A DNA stretch of 64,000 nucleotides from Hyphomicrobium zavarzinii ATCC 27496 (GTDB taxonomy: Bacteria; Pseudomonadota; Alphaproteobacteria; Rhizobiales; Hyphomicrobiaceae): NCBI RefSeq assembly GCF_000383415.1, contig NZ_KB911259.1:213007-277006 (forward strand), given 5' to 3'. A program made the position numbers and the translations under genes. Shown piece after piece: positions 50,797 through 60,108 of this stretch (positions are counted from its first letter, which is position 1; every line of letters begins with the position of its first letter). The notes beneath the pieces were generated by a model, which was not told the origin of the DNA, did not search any database, and was given only the letters and a program-made list of their open reading frames with translations.

Positions 50797-51355
50797 TTGA
50801 CTGGAGAACCTGCGCGGCAAGCGCGGCGTTGCGCGTCCGCGCCATCTCCGCGAGGTCCGCCTTCGAGTAGTCGCCCACACTGTCCACCAGGCGCGGCGCG
50901 ATCTGCTCTGCGCCGAACGGACACCTGCGGAATACGAAGGCGGGAAGATCGGGCAGGCGCTCCGCGCTATCGCTCTCGCCGAGCGTCAACATCGACACCG
51001 CGTCGTCCCGGAGCACCGTCACCTTCGCGCGGTCCGGCTTCGAGTCCTCAACGTCCGCGATGTGATGGGTGTGCGTCACGCAGTTGTCGATGGCCAATGC
51101 GGCATCGAACGTGCACCTGCCGGATTTGTAGCGGATGAAACGCGCTTGCCTGTGCGCGTCCCAGTGGCGCTTGTCGAGCAGGTAGCCGCTGAAAGCGCCA
51201 TCCCGCGACTGATGCAGGATATCGAAGCCGCAGCCTTCGAGCGTCTTGCCCGGCGTCTCCAGGGCAAAATACCCCTCGAACGGATAGGGATCACTTGCAG
51301 CGGCGGCTCCGCAAAGCATCGCGCTCAGCGCAGCGAGCAAAAAACGCAGCTTCAT
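50768..51355 (-). CDS. secreted protein, unknown
   Basis: A 195-residue protein with a signal peptide (about 1-20, ending AAAAS). The mature part has Cys in EGCGFDILHQ, SGRCTFDAAL, DNCVTHTHH and RRCPFGAEQ that could form two disulfides, and His-rich THTHHIAD. Function unknown. Start ATG 51355. Confidence 0.65.
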   Translation of the reverse strand: MKLRFLLAALSAMLCGAAAASDPYPFEGYFALETPGKTLEGCGFDILHQSRDGAFSGYLLDKRHWDAHRQARFIRYKSGRCTFDAALAIDNCVTHTHHIADVEDSKPDRAKVTVLRDDAVSMLTLGESDSAERLPDLPAFVFRRCPFGAEQIAPRLVDSVGDYSKADLAEMARTRNAALAAQVLQSISETPAAVD

Positions 51356-51553
51356 TGTCCCCTCCTCCCGGCCGCACTTATGCTGGCTAGTCTATTCCGC
51401 GCACAACCGGCCACGCCTATTGGGCAAACTCGAAGAGCAGGGTCAATTCACGTTTGCCGGATCAAAGCACCGCACGAGCGAGAGGCCGCGCAGAAGAAAG
51501 CCCCGGACGCAGCGCGCCGGGGCTTCCGAGACCGAAGGCGTTTCGCAAATGCC

Positions 51554-51829
51554 TCAGTGCTTCTCCACCTCTTCCTTCACGATCGAGCCGTCGACCGGAT
51601 TGAAGTAGACCTCGACGTCCTTGCCGTCCTTGTTCTTCCCGTAGATCTCGTAGCAGTTGCCGGAGACCTTGAAGACGTCATGCGTGTAACCGAGCTCGGC
51701 GACCTTCTTTTTCATATCCGCTTCCGAAAGCCACTTGTCTTTCGGAGCCGCAGGGCAATCGGCATCCGCCAGCGCAACGCCGGAGCCCAGCGCAACCAGC
51801 ATACTCGTCAGGGTCAGTCTCAACATCAT
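51554..51829 (-). CDS. PepSY-domain small secreted protein
   Basis: A 91-residue protein with a signal peptide (about 1-22, ending VALAD), then a PepSY-like domain: KWLSEADMKKKVAELGYT, VFKVSGNCYEIYGKNKDGK and VEVYFNPVDGSIVKEE. Such proteins bind or inhibit peptidases or respond to envelope signals. Start ATG 51829 or 51826. Confidence 0.85.
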   Translation of the reverse strand: MMLRLTLTSMLVALGSGVALADADCPAAPKDKWLSEADMKKKVAELGYTHDVFKVSGNCYEIYGKNKDGKDVEVYFNPVDGSIVKEEVEKH

Positions 51830-52118
51830 CGGGAAGATCCTCTCGCTAGGAAAGCGCTTCGAGGGACGCCAACGCGCAAGCCATCCGGGAGGTTCCTGGC
51901 GGGGGCCATCACCCAGATTGCGCCCGCTGGCATCCGCCGCGCTTACCCCCTATTTCTCGACGCGGAAGATCGAAAAGGCAAGATGCTGCCACGCGGCGCT
52001 CACCCGCACCCAGCACAATCCCACAACAGAGGCGCGAGCTTAATACCGACGGAATTTTACCGATGGTGCGCCGCCTGCCGTGACACGCCGCTAGGCAATG
52101 CGGAGGTGATTACGCCGC

Positions 52119-52523
52119 TCAGAGACGTGTTAGCTTGTCGAGCAGACCGGCCAGAGTTTCGTAGCCCGAGCCTGCGCGATTGGCCTCACCCGTCTCTTCC
52201 ATGCTGGACATGGCTTTCCGCGTCTCGCCGATGAAGTCGATGCGGTCGTCGGCGTTGAGCGCGGCAGTCGATCCATCGAGGCCGATCCGCAGCCGGCCAT
52301 CGGGATGGTCGAACCGGAACAGCTCGTCCAGCGAGATTTTGCCCTGGCGGAAAAGTTCCTTGCCCGCCTCCGCGATCTCTCCCCTGGTCATGTCGGAGAA
52401 ATCATAATCGCCAGCCCCGGCTAGGACGTCGGCAAAAGCGCCGGGACGGTCGTCGCCGCCGGCCGCAGCGGCGCGGCTCGAACTCGCCTGCATCAGAGGA
52501 GGGGTAATAAAACCGACTTTCAT
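52119..52523 (-). CDS. small protein of unknown function
   Basis: A 134-residue acidic protein. It contains SDMTRGEIAEAGKELFRQGK and ISLDELFRFDHPDGRLRIG, which look like helix-loop-helix segments, and DRIDFIGETRKAMSSMEETG near the end. No signal or TM. ATG at 52523 is used; the frame opens further but without support. No family recognised. The 52-bp context gives no hint. Confidence 0.6.
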   Translation of the reverse strand: MKVGFITPPLMQASSSRAAAAGGDDRPGAFADVLAGAGDYDFSDMTRGEIAEAGKELFRQGKISLDELFRFDHPDGRLRIGLDGSTAALNADDRIDFIGETRKAMSSMEETGEANRAGSGYETLAGLLDKLTRL

Positions 52524-52618
52524 AGGCCTGCCCGCGCTCGAAATTTCTATGACCCGGGGAGTAGCGCACCAGAGACTTGCGCCAGCGTTGCGCGATCCGC
52601 GTCCGCGAGGCTCCGCCA

Positions 52619-53770
52619 TCACCGATCTGCGGTCTCTGCCCGCCCACCGGGGGCGCAGTAGCCGCGAGCGCAGAGCAGGGCCTCCGCCTCGCGAAGAACG
52701 AGCGGCTCCGTCACCAGGGCGCGGCTCGGATGGCGTTGTCCGGAATAATCCTCGAACGACGTGTCGACGACCACGAGCTTGAAGATGCCAATGGCGGGAG
52801 CGCCGGATTTATAAGTGAGAAAGGCCGTGCACGTGGCGCTCGGGATGTAGGCAGGGGTAAAAGACGCGCGCTCGGCATCGCGCACGATCTCCCGCTCGCA
52901 ATCGGGCACAGCGGCGCCCAGAACATCGTCGCGGCCGAGAATGGCCATGCGCCCATCCATGAGCCGGGCCGGGATGCCTCGGCCATCGAGCAGACCATCG
53001 AGATACGCCGACCGCGATCCGGGCGACAACGAAAGAGACTTCCAAGCCAGCGGCCACTGCCAGAAATAGAGCGCCGGCAACGCCAGCACGGTGAGGCCCG
53101 CCAATCCCGCGATCTTGAGCGCGCGCGACGGCATCCAGCCAAACAAACCCGGCGCTCGCGGAGACCACGGTACCGATGGCCGCTGGGCGTTCGGATGATT
53201 GCTGAAGGCGCGCCAACGGCTCTCGACGGCCAAGCGCAAATCACCGGGTGAAACACTCAACAGCTCGGGATGCAGTACGATCTGGATTGCATCCCCCTTC
53301 GTCACGAACAGGGAGTTCCAACTGCGCCCGCGCCGAACCCATGAGCCGACGTCGATGTTCGCAGTGTAGAACCGCTTCGAAACCACCAGAGCCGTCGCGT
53401 CGCGAAACCGCCCCGCTCCAGACCTGAGCCAGTCGATGCCTGAGATCTCGACCGCGCCAACGTCCTGAACTTCACGCCACGGGATGAGCACGTCCTTCAG
53501 GCTCGCCATTCGATAGCGCACGCCGCTGGGGGAGAGCTCGATCACGGGCCTCCCAGGATGCGAACGCCGATAGTAGGCATAGGCTATGAAGCCGAGCCCG
53601 GCGGCCAGGAGAATGCACGACGCAAGGATGCTCTCGCGGTCACGGTCGACCCAAAGAAAAAGAACAAGCCCCAGCGCGGCGATCCCCGCCGCAAAGGGAA
53701 CCTGCTTCAACAGATAGCCCTCGAACCCGAAAGCGAGCGGCTTGCGAACGTCTGAGAGATCGGGATTCAC
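52619..53770 (-). CDS. three-helix membrane protein, unknown
   Basis: A 383-residue protein with TM helices at about 22-42, 49-66 and 225-248. A cytoplasmic domain between them resembles a PH-like fold (VIELSPSGVRYRMASLKDVL and IPWREVQDVGAVEISG). The C-terminal part has four Cys (PDCERE, SATCTAFL, LLCARGYCAPG). It resembles bacterial STM3941-like or PH-domain membrane proteins, but identity is not certain. Confidence 0.6.
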   Translation of the reverse strand: MNPDLSDVRKPLAFGFEGYLLKQVPFAAGIAALGLVLFLWVDRDRESILASCILLAAGLGFIAYAYYRRSHPGRPVIELSPSGVRYRMASLKDVLIPWREVQDVGAVEISGIDWLRSGAGRFRDATALVVSKRFYTANIDVGSWVRRGRSWNSLFVTKGDAIQIVLHPELLSVSPGDLRLAVESRWRAFSNHPNAQRPSVPWSPRAPGLFGWMPSRALKIAGLAGLTVLALPALYFWQWPLAWKSLSLSPGSRSAYLDGLLDGRGIPARLMDGRMAILGRDDVLGAAVPDCEREIVRDAERASFTPAYIPSATCTAFLTYKSGAPAIGIFKLVVVDTSFEDYSGQRHPSRALVTEPLVLREAEALLCARGYCAPGGRAETADR

Positions 53771-54012
53771 GCGGCGCCTCTCCGAACCGGATCAGGTTAT
53801 AAAAGGGGACCACTCTGCAGATCACCACATCGCGCCGACGGCCCGCTGTCAACGACATCCGTCATCGGAGAGTTGACGAATGCCCCGGCCCCAAAACATG
53901 GCCGGTCCCCCCAAAACGGGAGGGCTCCACGGCAAGGCCCTCTACGCCCACCCGTCCCCGGGGCTCCCATAAAAAGGTCGATACTCGCGCCGCTTCCCGA
54001 TATTGAGGCGCC

Positions 54013-55128
54013 ATGACGACCGAGACCGACTTCGAAATATTCCTCGTGGCAGCCCCAGGCCTCGAACCCACGCTCTGCGCCGAAGCCCGCGCCAGGGGCT
54101 TCAAGGGCGCGCGGGCGGCAAAAGGCGGCGTGACATTCAAGGGAGACTGGTCCGCGGTTTGGCGGGCCAACCTCGAGATCCGTGGGGCGGGCCGCGTCAT
54201 CGCCCGTATCGGCGGCTTCCGGGCCATGCACCTCGCGCAACTCGACAAGCGTGCGCGCAAGCTCGCCTGGAGCCACGTGCTGCGCCCCGACGTACCCATC
54301 CGCGTCGAAGCCTCGTGCAAAAGCTCTCGCATCTATCATTCCGGAGCCGCCGCCCAGCGCATCGAGCGGGCCATCCACGAGGAGCTCGGTGCACCGGTCT
54401 CGCCCGAAGCGGAGGTCTGCATCCGCGCGCGCATCGAGGACGACTTCTGCAACATCGGCATCGACACCTCGGGCGAGCTGCTGCACAAGCGCGGACACAA
54501 GGAAGCCGTCAACAAAGCGCCCATGCGGGAAACGATGGCCTCCCTCTTCCTGCGCCAATGCGGTTATGACGGCGCCGAGCCCGTGCTGGACCCCATGTGC
54601 GGATCTGGAACGTTCGTCATCGAGGCGGCTGAGATCGCGGCCCGCCTGAAGCCCGGCCGCTCACGCCGTTTCGCCTTCGAGCAACTCGCAACCTTCGACG
54701 AAGCAGCCTGGCACAAACTCCGTGACACGGAGAACCCGGCGAAACCTGCGCTGCGCTTTTACGGAAGCGATCGCGACGCGGGCGCCATAAGCATCAGCCG
54801 CGCCAATGCGCAACGCGCGGGCGTCGCTGACATAACGGAATTCCACCAGCAGCAGATTATCGATCTCGTCGCACCCGGCGGACCTCCCGGTCTCGTCATT
54901 GTCAATCCGCCATACGGCGACAGACTTGGCGACAAGAAGCGCCTGCACGCGCTCTATCGAGCATTGGGACAAACGCTGGCGACACGCTTCTCCGGCTGGC
55001 GTGTCGGCTTGATCACCACCGACACCGCACTCGCCGCCGCGTGCGGGCTGCCGTTTGCGCCCCCCACGGCCCCCGTCTCGCACGGCGGACTGCGCGTGAT
55101 GTTATTCCTGACGGCGCCGCTTCCTTGA
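54013..55128 (+). CDS. THUMP-domain RNA methyltransferase (RlmL-like)
   Basis: A 371-residue enzyme likely to methylate 23S rRNA guanine or tRNA. The N-terminal THUMP domain (about 50-150) is followed by the Rossmann methyltransferase. Motif I is DPMCGSGTFVIEAAEIAARL (about 195-214) and motif IV is VIVNPPYGDRLGDKK (about 295). NKAPMRETMASLFLRQCGY is typical of the RlmL/YpsC group. Which nucleotide is modified cannot be told. Confidence 0.9.
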   Translation: MTTETDFEIFLVAAPGLEPTLCAEARARGFKGARAAKGGVTFKGDWSAVWRANLEIRGAGRVIARIGGFRAMHLAQLDKRARKLAWSHVLRPDVPIRVEASCKSSRIYHSGAAAQRIERAIHEELGAPVSPEAEVCIRARIEDDFCNIGIDTSGELLHKRGHKEAVNKAPMRETMASLFLRQCGYDGAEPVLDPMCGSGTFVIEAAEIAARLKPGRSRRFAFEQLATFDEAAWHKLRDTENPAKPALRFYGSDRDAGAISISRANAQRAGVADITEFHQQQIIDLVAPGGPPGLVIVNPPYGDRLGDKKRLHALYRALGQTLATRFSGWRVGLITTDTALAAACGLPFAPPTAPVSHGGLRVMLFLTAPLP

Positions 55129-55404
55129 AAGAACGCGCCTGAGCATTTCATGCGCGCCACACTGCTGCCTTTATGCAGCGAAGAGCAAAAGCCGATTTCA
55201 CGTTGCGACGGCGCAAAATGAAACACGGCTTGTTGCACGCCGTAACTATGACACGCGTTTGAGACGCGCAAAGCCGCTCGAACGCTTGTGCAAGTTTTCA
55301 ACGGACGCTCATATCCGCCGAGCGGGACATTCAAAAATTTCATCGCGCGGGGCGATGCGAAAATTCCAACCACTCGGATCGCGCACTCGAGCGGAGCACA
55401 TTTT

Positions 55405-56925
55405 ATGTCGGACGACTGCCAGGGCGCCCCGTCCCAGGACGATGTTGGGGCGCCCCTCACCTGTGATCAGATGCCTACGGCTGCAAGCGGAAAACCCATG
55501 CATTGGGTGTCCGCGCGTATGGCGACCCCATTCACTCCTCTCATTCCAACGCCCGCGATGGACCCGGCACCGGAGACGCCTCACGATCCGGATATCGCCG
55601 CCAAGCTCGCAGCACTTCACGAGATGCTGGCCTCCGCCATGGAGACGGCCGCGGCCGCACCGATAGCCGGAACCGATGCCGCCGATCCGCCGCGCGCGCC
55701 GCGGATACCTGCGCTGCCCGCCGCGCTGGACAGCGCAGAGCACAGTCGTGAGCCGGAAGCGGAGATGCCGAAGTTTCTGCGTGACGACGCGCCGGAACCG
55801 GAAGGCGCACGGCGGCCGCGTCCCGCCTCACGCACGCCCCTGCCGCCACCTCTGCCTCCCCTGCCTCCTCTGTCTCCGTTGCCTCCCCGCTACGGTGCCT
55901 CTCGCCTTGCGGCTTTGCGGCAGAACGAGGACGCGCCCTGGATTTTCCTCGCATCCATCTTCGGCGTCGCGGCGTTGTTCCTGGCGTTACAATCGTTTCA
56001 CGCAGCCTCGCCACAGCCGAAAGAAGCGGCTGCCGAGCTTCCACCGGCCGTCGAGCCTCCGTCACCCGAGACGCGCCTGAGCTTCGTGAGGGAGCAGGCG
56101 TGCGAGAGGCCGCCGTGCGATGCGCTCTCCACGTCCATCGTGCGCACCATCGCCACCATGCCGATTGAGCCCGCCGAGGCCGCAAGTCCCGGGCTCGTCT
56201 ACGCGACCAGCTCAGCGACCCTGGGCGACGACCCGAAAAACCTGGATTCACTCGACGTTGTCACCATCAAAGGTCTGCCTCCCGAGGTTCGCCTCTCGGT
56301 GGGGCACAAGACCTCCGACACCGAATGGACACTTGCGGCCGGCGATCTCACCGACATCGGCATGGTCGTGCCGAGCGAAATAGAAACCTTCAACACCACC
56401 ATCGAGATCAAGAAGCGTGACGGCGAGCCGCTTGCCGTGCTGGGGCTGACGATCCAGCGCGAAACGCCCGAAGAAGAGGCCACACCGCCTGCCGCCGATC
56501 CTGCCGCGCTCGTGCCGCCACTCGCCGAAGCCGCTCCGGCCATCTCCTTACCCGAGGCGAATGACAGCGCATCGGAGAACAGACAGCCGGAGCCTCGCGA
56601 AAAGCCCGTCAAGACGACATCACCCGTCCGCACGAAACCCGCGAAGGTCATGAAGGCCCGATACCGGACCCCAAGGATGAAGACGATGCCGCCGCCCGTA
56701 CAGGCGAGCATGGAGGCCCCGCCCAAGCCGCCGGCTACCCTTCTCGAAGGATTTCTGAAATCCGCAACCGAGCCTGCGGCACCGCCAGAGAAAAGCGCAC
56801 CACCGGATACAGTCGCGCATGACAAGAACGTAAAGCCAGCCCCCACCACGGCGTCGGACCGGCCGCCGGGCTTCGAAACGCTGGAGAACCTGGGTGGCGG
56901 CTTTGGATTGCAGCAGATGCCCTAG
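55405..56925 (+). CDS. proline-rich membrane protein, unknown
   Basis: A 506-residue protein: cytoplasmic Pro/Ala-rich N-terminus (1-170, with LPPPLPPLPPLSPLPPRYG), one TM helix (about 173-194, PWIFLASIFGVAALFLALQS), then a periplasmic part. The centre (about 240-370) has DSLDVVTIKGLPPEVRLSVG and WTLAAGDLTDIGMVVP, suggesting a beta-rich domain; the C-terminus is basic and Pro-rich. ATG at 55405 has GGAG 8 bases upstream. No family recognised. Confidence 0.65.
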   Translation: MSDDCQGAPSQDDVGAPLTCDQMPTAASGKPMHWVSARMATPFTPLIPTPAMDPAPETPHDPDIAAKLAALHEMLASAMETAAAAPIAGTDAADPPRAPRIPALPAALDSAEHSREPEAEMPKFLRDDAPEPEGARRPRPASRTPLPPPLPPLPPLSPLPPRYGASRLAALRQNEDAPWIFLASIFGVAALFLALQSFHAASPQPKEAAAELPPAVEPPSPETRLSFVREQACERPPCDALSTSIVRTIATMPIEPAEAASPGLVYATSSATLGDDPKNLDSLDVVTIKGLPPEVRLSVGHKTSDTEWTLAAGDLTDIGMVVPSEIETFNTTIEIKKRDGEPLAVLGLTIQRETPEEEATPPAADPAALVPPLAEAAPAISLPEANDSASENRQPEPREKPVKTTSPVRTKPAKVMKARYRTPRMKTMPPPVQASMEAPPKPPATLLEGFLKSATEPAAPPEKSAPPDTVAHDKNVKPAPTTASDRPPGFETLENLGGGFGLQQMP

Positions 56926-56992
56926 CCGCTCAGTCCGGGACGCGGTGCCGCGTCCCGGAGACAGCTTGAGGCTCGCGCATCTTTCCGCGGCA

Positions 56993-57847
56993 TCAAATGA
57001 CTTCAGTGCGGCTCACCACACGGCGATAGAGATGCCACGTGGCATGGCCGAGAATCGGGAACACGACCGCGAGCCCGAAGAAGAACGGAATCGCGCCCGC
57101 AACCAGCGATGCCGCCACGACGAGGCCCCACGCCGCCATCGGCAACGGGTTTTCGATAAAAGCGCGGATGGAGGTGCGCACCGCTGTTCCCACGCCCACG
57201 TCCCGATCGACAAGCATCGGAAACGAGACCGCGCTGATCACGAGAACCAGAAGCGCAAAAAAGAACCCGACGACGTTACCCGAGATGATGAGCTGGCGGC
57301 CTTCGGCGGTGGAAAGCTGCTGCATGAAATGTGAGAGGGAGGTGGGCAGAACTCCTTCGAAGGATTGCACGTAGAGCGCGCGCGCCGTCATCATCCAAAG
57401 AACGAAAATCGCCAGCAGCACCACGCCGAGCCGGATGATCGCCCCGAGCGAAGGCGACCGGTAGACCTCGGCGATATGCCAGACGGACACGTCGAGCCCC
57501 TGCTCGCGCCGCCGGCTGAGCTCGTAGAGCCCCACCGCTGCCACCGGCCCGAGAAGCGCAAAGCCTGCCATCAACGGATAGATCATCGGCAGCAGATGAT
57601 AGCCGAACGCGACCCGGAACAGGATCATGCCGACGATGGGATAGATGAGACAGAGGAACAGCGCGTGACTGGGCGCCGCCTTGAAATCCTCGATACCCTT
57701 GGCAAGCGCGTCCTCGACATCGGCAAGGCCGATCTTGCGGATCGCGGGCTCACCCGGTCTCCAAATGGCCGATGACGGCCAGCGGACATCGACGCCAGGC
57801 TGGTGAAGAGCGCCACCGGAATGAGGCAGTTCGCGTGAATGGGTCAT
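56993..57847 (-). CDS. DUF2189 integral membrane protein
   Basis: A 284-residue protein with about six TM helices (for example LFLCLIYPIVGMILFRVAFG, LLPMIYPLMAGFALLGPVAA, LGVVLLAIFVLWMMTARALY, NVVGFFFALLVLVISAVSFP and MAAWGLVVAASLVAGAIPFF). The cytoplasmic YELSRRREQGLDVSV loop is typical of the DUF2189 family, which is often found with respiratory or denitrification genes (family knowledge). ATG at 57847 has GGGAG upstream. It is the last gene of the nirK-side minus-strand run. Confidence 0.85.
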   Translation of the reverse strand: MTHSRELPHSGGALHQPGVDVRWPSSAIWRPGEPAIRKIGLADVEDALAKGIEDFKAAPSHALFLCLIYPIVGMILFRVAFGYHLLPMIYPLMAGFALLGPVAAVGLYELSRRREQGLDVSVWHIAEVYRSPSLGAIIRLGVVLLAIFVLWMMTARALYVQSFEGVLPTSLSHFMQQLSTAEGRQLIISGNVVGFFFALLVLVISAVSFPMLVDRDVGVGTAVRTSIRAFIENPLPMAAWGLVVAASLVAGAIPFFFGLAVVFPILGHATWHLYRRVVSRTEVI

Positions 57848-58229
57848 GGCCGTAACTCCCGAGCTTGCGCCGAGGCAATTCCGACGAGGGGAACCGGGCG
57901 TCGGACAATGCGACCGGCAAATGGCCAAGGAACAGATTGGGGCGCACGCACTAGACGATGCGCCCTCGAGCGCCTGGACAGAAGCGAAGAGGCCGAGGCG
58001 CTATTGAGTGGAGATGCGGAAGGCCGCTTCCCTATTCAATAGGCGCGACACGTCAGGAACAGCGATAAATAATCGTGCTTAAGGAAACCCACCTCTAGCC
58101 TCCCTCCTCCCAGCGGAATCTGAGGGAGAAAGTGAGCCCGCCGACAAGACCAACCTTCCGGCCCGGCGAACTAAGCCCCTAATGGCGCAAACAAGCGCAA
58201 TATCGGCCCGTGGGTCTTATGAAAAGCGC
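57848..58229. other. gene-free stretch between the regulator and DUF2189 genes
   Basis: No gene is seen on either strand. It must carry the DUF2189 promoter. TTGCGC half-sites occur near 58183-58200 on the minus strand but not as an inverted pair. Confidence 0.4.
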
Positions 58230-58925
58230 TCAATCGCGCTCGCCCTCGGCGAGCAAAGCGAGCTTCTTGAGGTCACGAATGAGGAGCTTCTGACGGCCGC
58301 CTTCTACGAGCCCGCGCGTTTCCCAGGCGCTCAGGATGCGGGATACCGTATGCAGCGTCGTGCCGGTCATCTGGGCGATATCCTGGCGGGAGATGGGAAA
58401 ATTGATCTGGATTCCCCCCTCCTCCTTTCGCCCCGCGCGCTCGGAAAGGCGCAGCACGACGTGCGCGATCCGCCGCTCCACCTCTTCCGTCGACATTTCC
58501 CGAATGCGCGTATGCGCTTCCTCGAGTTGCTTGCCGATGGTCTGAATGGCGTTGGCGGCAAGCTGCGCGTTCTGCTCGACGAACTGCGGCCAGAGCTCGT
58601 TCGGCCAGGACAGAACCTGACTTTCGGCAACGGCCGTCGCCCTCGCGGGATAGTCGACCCGCTGAAGCGCCCTCGCAAAGCCGAACAGGTCCCCGGGATG
58701 CACCATGCGCACGATGATCTGCTGGCCGTCGTCGGTCACCTGCGTAACCTTCAAGCGTCCGCTCAGCAGCAGATAGAAGCTCGTCGCCGCCTGCCCCTGC
58801 TCGAAAACCGCTTCCCCCTGCGGCACGCGCCGCACGGCTGCGCATCCGAGGAGATTGTCCAGGTCGGCATCGCTCATCCTATGGAAGACGGGGAGCGATC
58901 TGACGGCGGTTCGATCGATTTTCAC
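58230..58925 (-). CDS. Crp/Fnr-family regulator, NnrR/DNR-like
   Basis: A 231-residue transcription factor: cyclic-nucleotide-type beta-barrel (about 10-125), dimer helix (about 125-150) and a C-terminal winged helix. The HTH is ISRQDIAQMTGTTLHTVSRI, and the recognition part HTVSR is the form found in nitrite/NO-responsive NnrR/Nnr proteins, which bind TTGCG-type boxes. Only one Cys (28) is present, so no Fe-S cluster as in Fnr. The start is GTG at 58925; ATG at 58877 is an alternative. A matching box lies upstream of nirK. Confidence 0.82.
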   Translation of the reverse strand: MKIDRTAVRSLPVFHRMSDADLDNLLGCAAVRRVPQGEAVFEQGQAATSFYLLLSGRLKVTQVTDDGQQIIVRMVHPGDLFGFARALQRVDYPARATAVAESQVLSWPNELWPQFVEQNAQLAANAIQTIGKQLEEAHTRIREMSTEEVERRIAHVVLRLSERAGRKEEGGIQINFPISRQDIAQMTGTTLHTVSRILSAWETRGLVEGGRQKLLIRDLKKLALLAEGERD

Positions 58926-59057
58926 TGCCGGGCGGCCTCACCGCAGAAGGTGACAGAGACTATCAAGACGCAGGCGGTCAAGAAAGGCTCCGGCGCGCTC
59001 AAAGGAGCCCACACTCACCGCTCTGCATCGATTTCCTCCGGCCGAGCTTGATCCTGA

Positions 59058-59981
59058 TCAGAAAGTCAGCCCTCGTGCGCGCAAATGCGCGATAAGCGGA
59101 GCATACCAGCGCGTATCCTTCACAAGCCGGAACCCGAGATTGTCCGGAGGCGTGCCCACCGCGCAACCGCCACCCTTGGGATTGCGAACGAAGAACACCA
59201 TCGGCGCGCGATGCTTTCCAATGGCATGGTAGATGCCGCACGCATTGGCATCGACCGCATCCGGAACGCCGAGCCGGTCCACGTCCACGCGGCGGCTGCA
59301 GGTTGTGGTCCACTCCCAGATGTTGCCCCCGAAATCGGAAAGGCCGAACTCGTTCTCGCCGAAGCGGCCGAACGGCTGCGGGATCGGCTCGCGTGAAGCC
59401 TTGCGTTTCGCCTCGCGGTAGTAATCTGCGAGCCAGCGATCGGCTGGGTTTGCGCTGTTGGGATCCACCCCGAGGGCGTCATCCGGAAAACGCGAGCCGG
59501 CCGCGAAGGCAAGCTCCTCGTCCGTCGGCAACTGCCACACATCACCCGTGCGCTCGCTGAGCCACGCCGCATAGCCCTTTGCGTCATCGAGACTCACGCC
59601 CGTTACCGGACGATCGACGCTGGCCGCGGCCGGGTACTCCGGCTCTGCGGGCGCACACGCGCCATCCTCCACGCAGAGCGCATAGTCCGCGCTCGACACC
59701 TGATGCTTCATGATGGTGAGCGCACCCGTCATGGTAACGGTGCGCATCGGTCCATCGACCGCAAAGCCGTTCTTGTAGTAGTCGCCGGCTGCCCGGTAGC
59801 TGAAGGTGCGCGGCTCGATGACCACAGTCTCGGGCGCGGCAGGCAGCCCGACGTAGGACGGGCTTCCGGTAAAGACCTTCTTCGCTCCAATGAAGCCAAC
59901 CGCCCCCATCACCGCCACCATCAGCGACGAAGCTACGACGAGAGCCCACGAGATGTCATGCCTGGTGGAAAGCGAAGCCAT
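59058..59981 (-). CDS. nirV: NirV-like formylglycine-generating-enzyme (SUMF1) family protein
   Basis: A 307-residue protein with a signal anchor (about 10-33). Its SUMF1 domain has VTMTGALTIMKHQVSSADYA, RPVTGVSLDDAKGYAAWLSE, TGDVWQLPTDEELAFAAGS and GLSDFGGNIWEWTTTC, ending NPKGGGCAVGTPPDNLGFRL. NirV is encoded after nirK in many denitrifiers; role unclear, perhaps maturation. ATG has GGAGGAGG upstream. It follows nirK by 127 bases with a strong hairpin between them. Confidence 0.85.
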   Translation of the reverse strand: MASLSTRHDISWALVVASSLMVAVMGAVGFIGAKKVFTGSPSYVGLPAAPETVVIEPRTFSYRAAGDYYKNGFAVDGPMRTVTMTGALTIMKHQVSSADYALCVEDGACAPAEPEYPAAASVDRPVTGVSLDDAKGYAAWLSERTGDVWQLPTDEELAFAAGSRFPDDALGVDPNSANPADRWLADYYREAKRKASREPIPQPFGRFGENEFGLSDFGGNIWEWTTTCSRRVDVDRLGVPDAVDANACGIYHAIGKHRAPMVFFVRNPKGGGCAVGTPPDNLGFRLVKDTRWYAPLIAHLRARGLTF

Positions 59982-60055
59982 AAAGCCTCCTCCGCACCGC
60001 CGCCACCTAGCGACGGAGCGCGCTCATTGAAGCCGTGGAGCCTTGGTAGTGAGGC

Positions 60056-60099
60056 GGAAGGCGCGCGCAGCCGAGTTCCCCATCGGGCGCGCGCCTTCC
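60056..60099 (-). promoter_or_regulatory. 13-bp hairpin between nirK and nirV
   Basis: GGAAGGCGCGCGC and its exact complement enclose 18 bases, starting 10 bases past the nirK stop. No U-run follows on the minus strand. Likely an intercistronic stem that protects nirK mRNA or lowers nirV read-through. Confidence 0.65.
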
Positions 60100-60108
60100 G
60101 AACTGACG

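Noticed and set aside
58182-59051. 289-residue frame on the plus strand
   Set aside because: It is antisense to the Crp/Fnr gene, which has a full domain structure.
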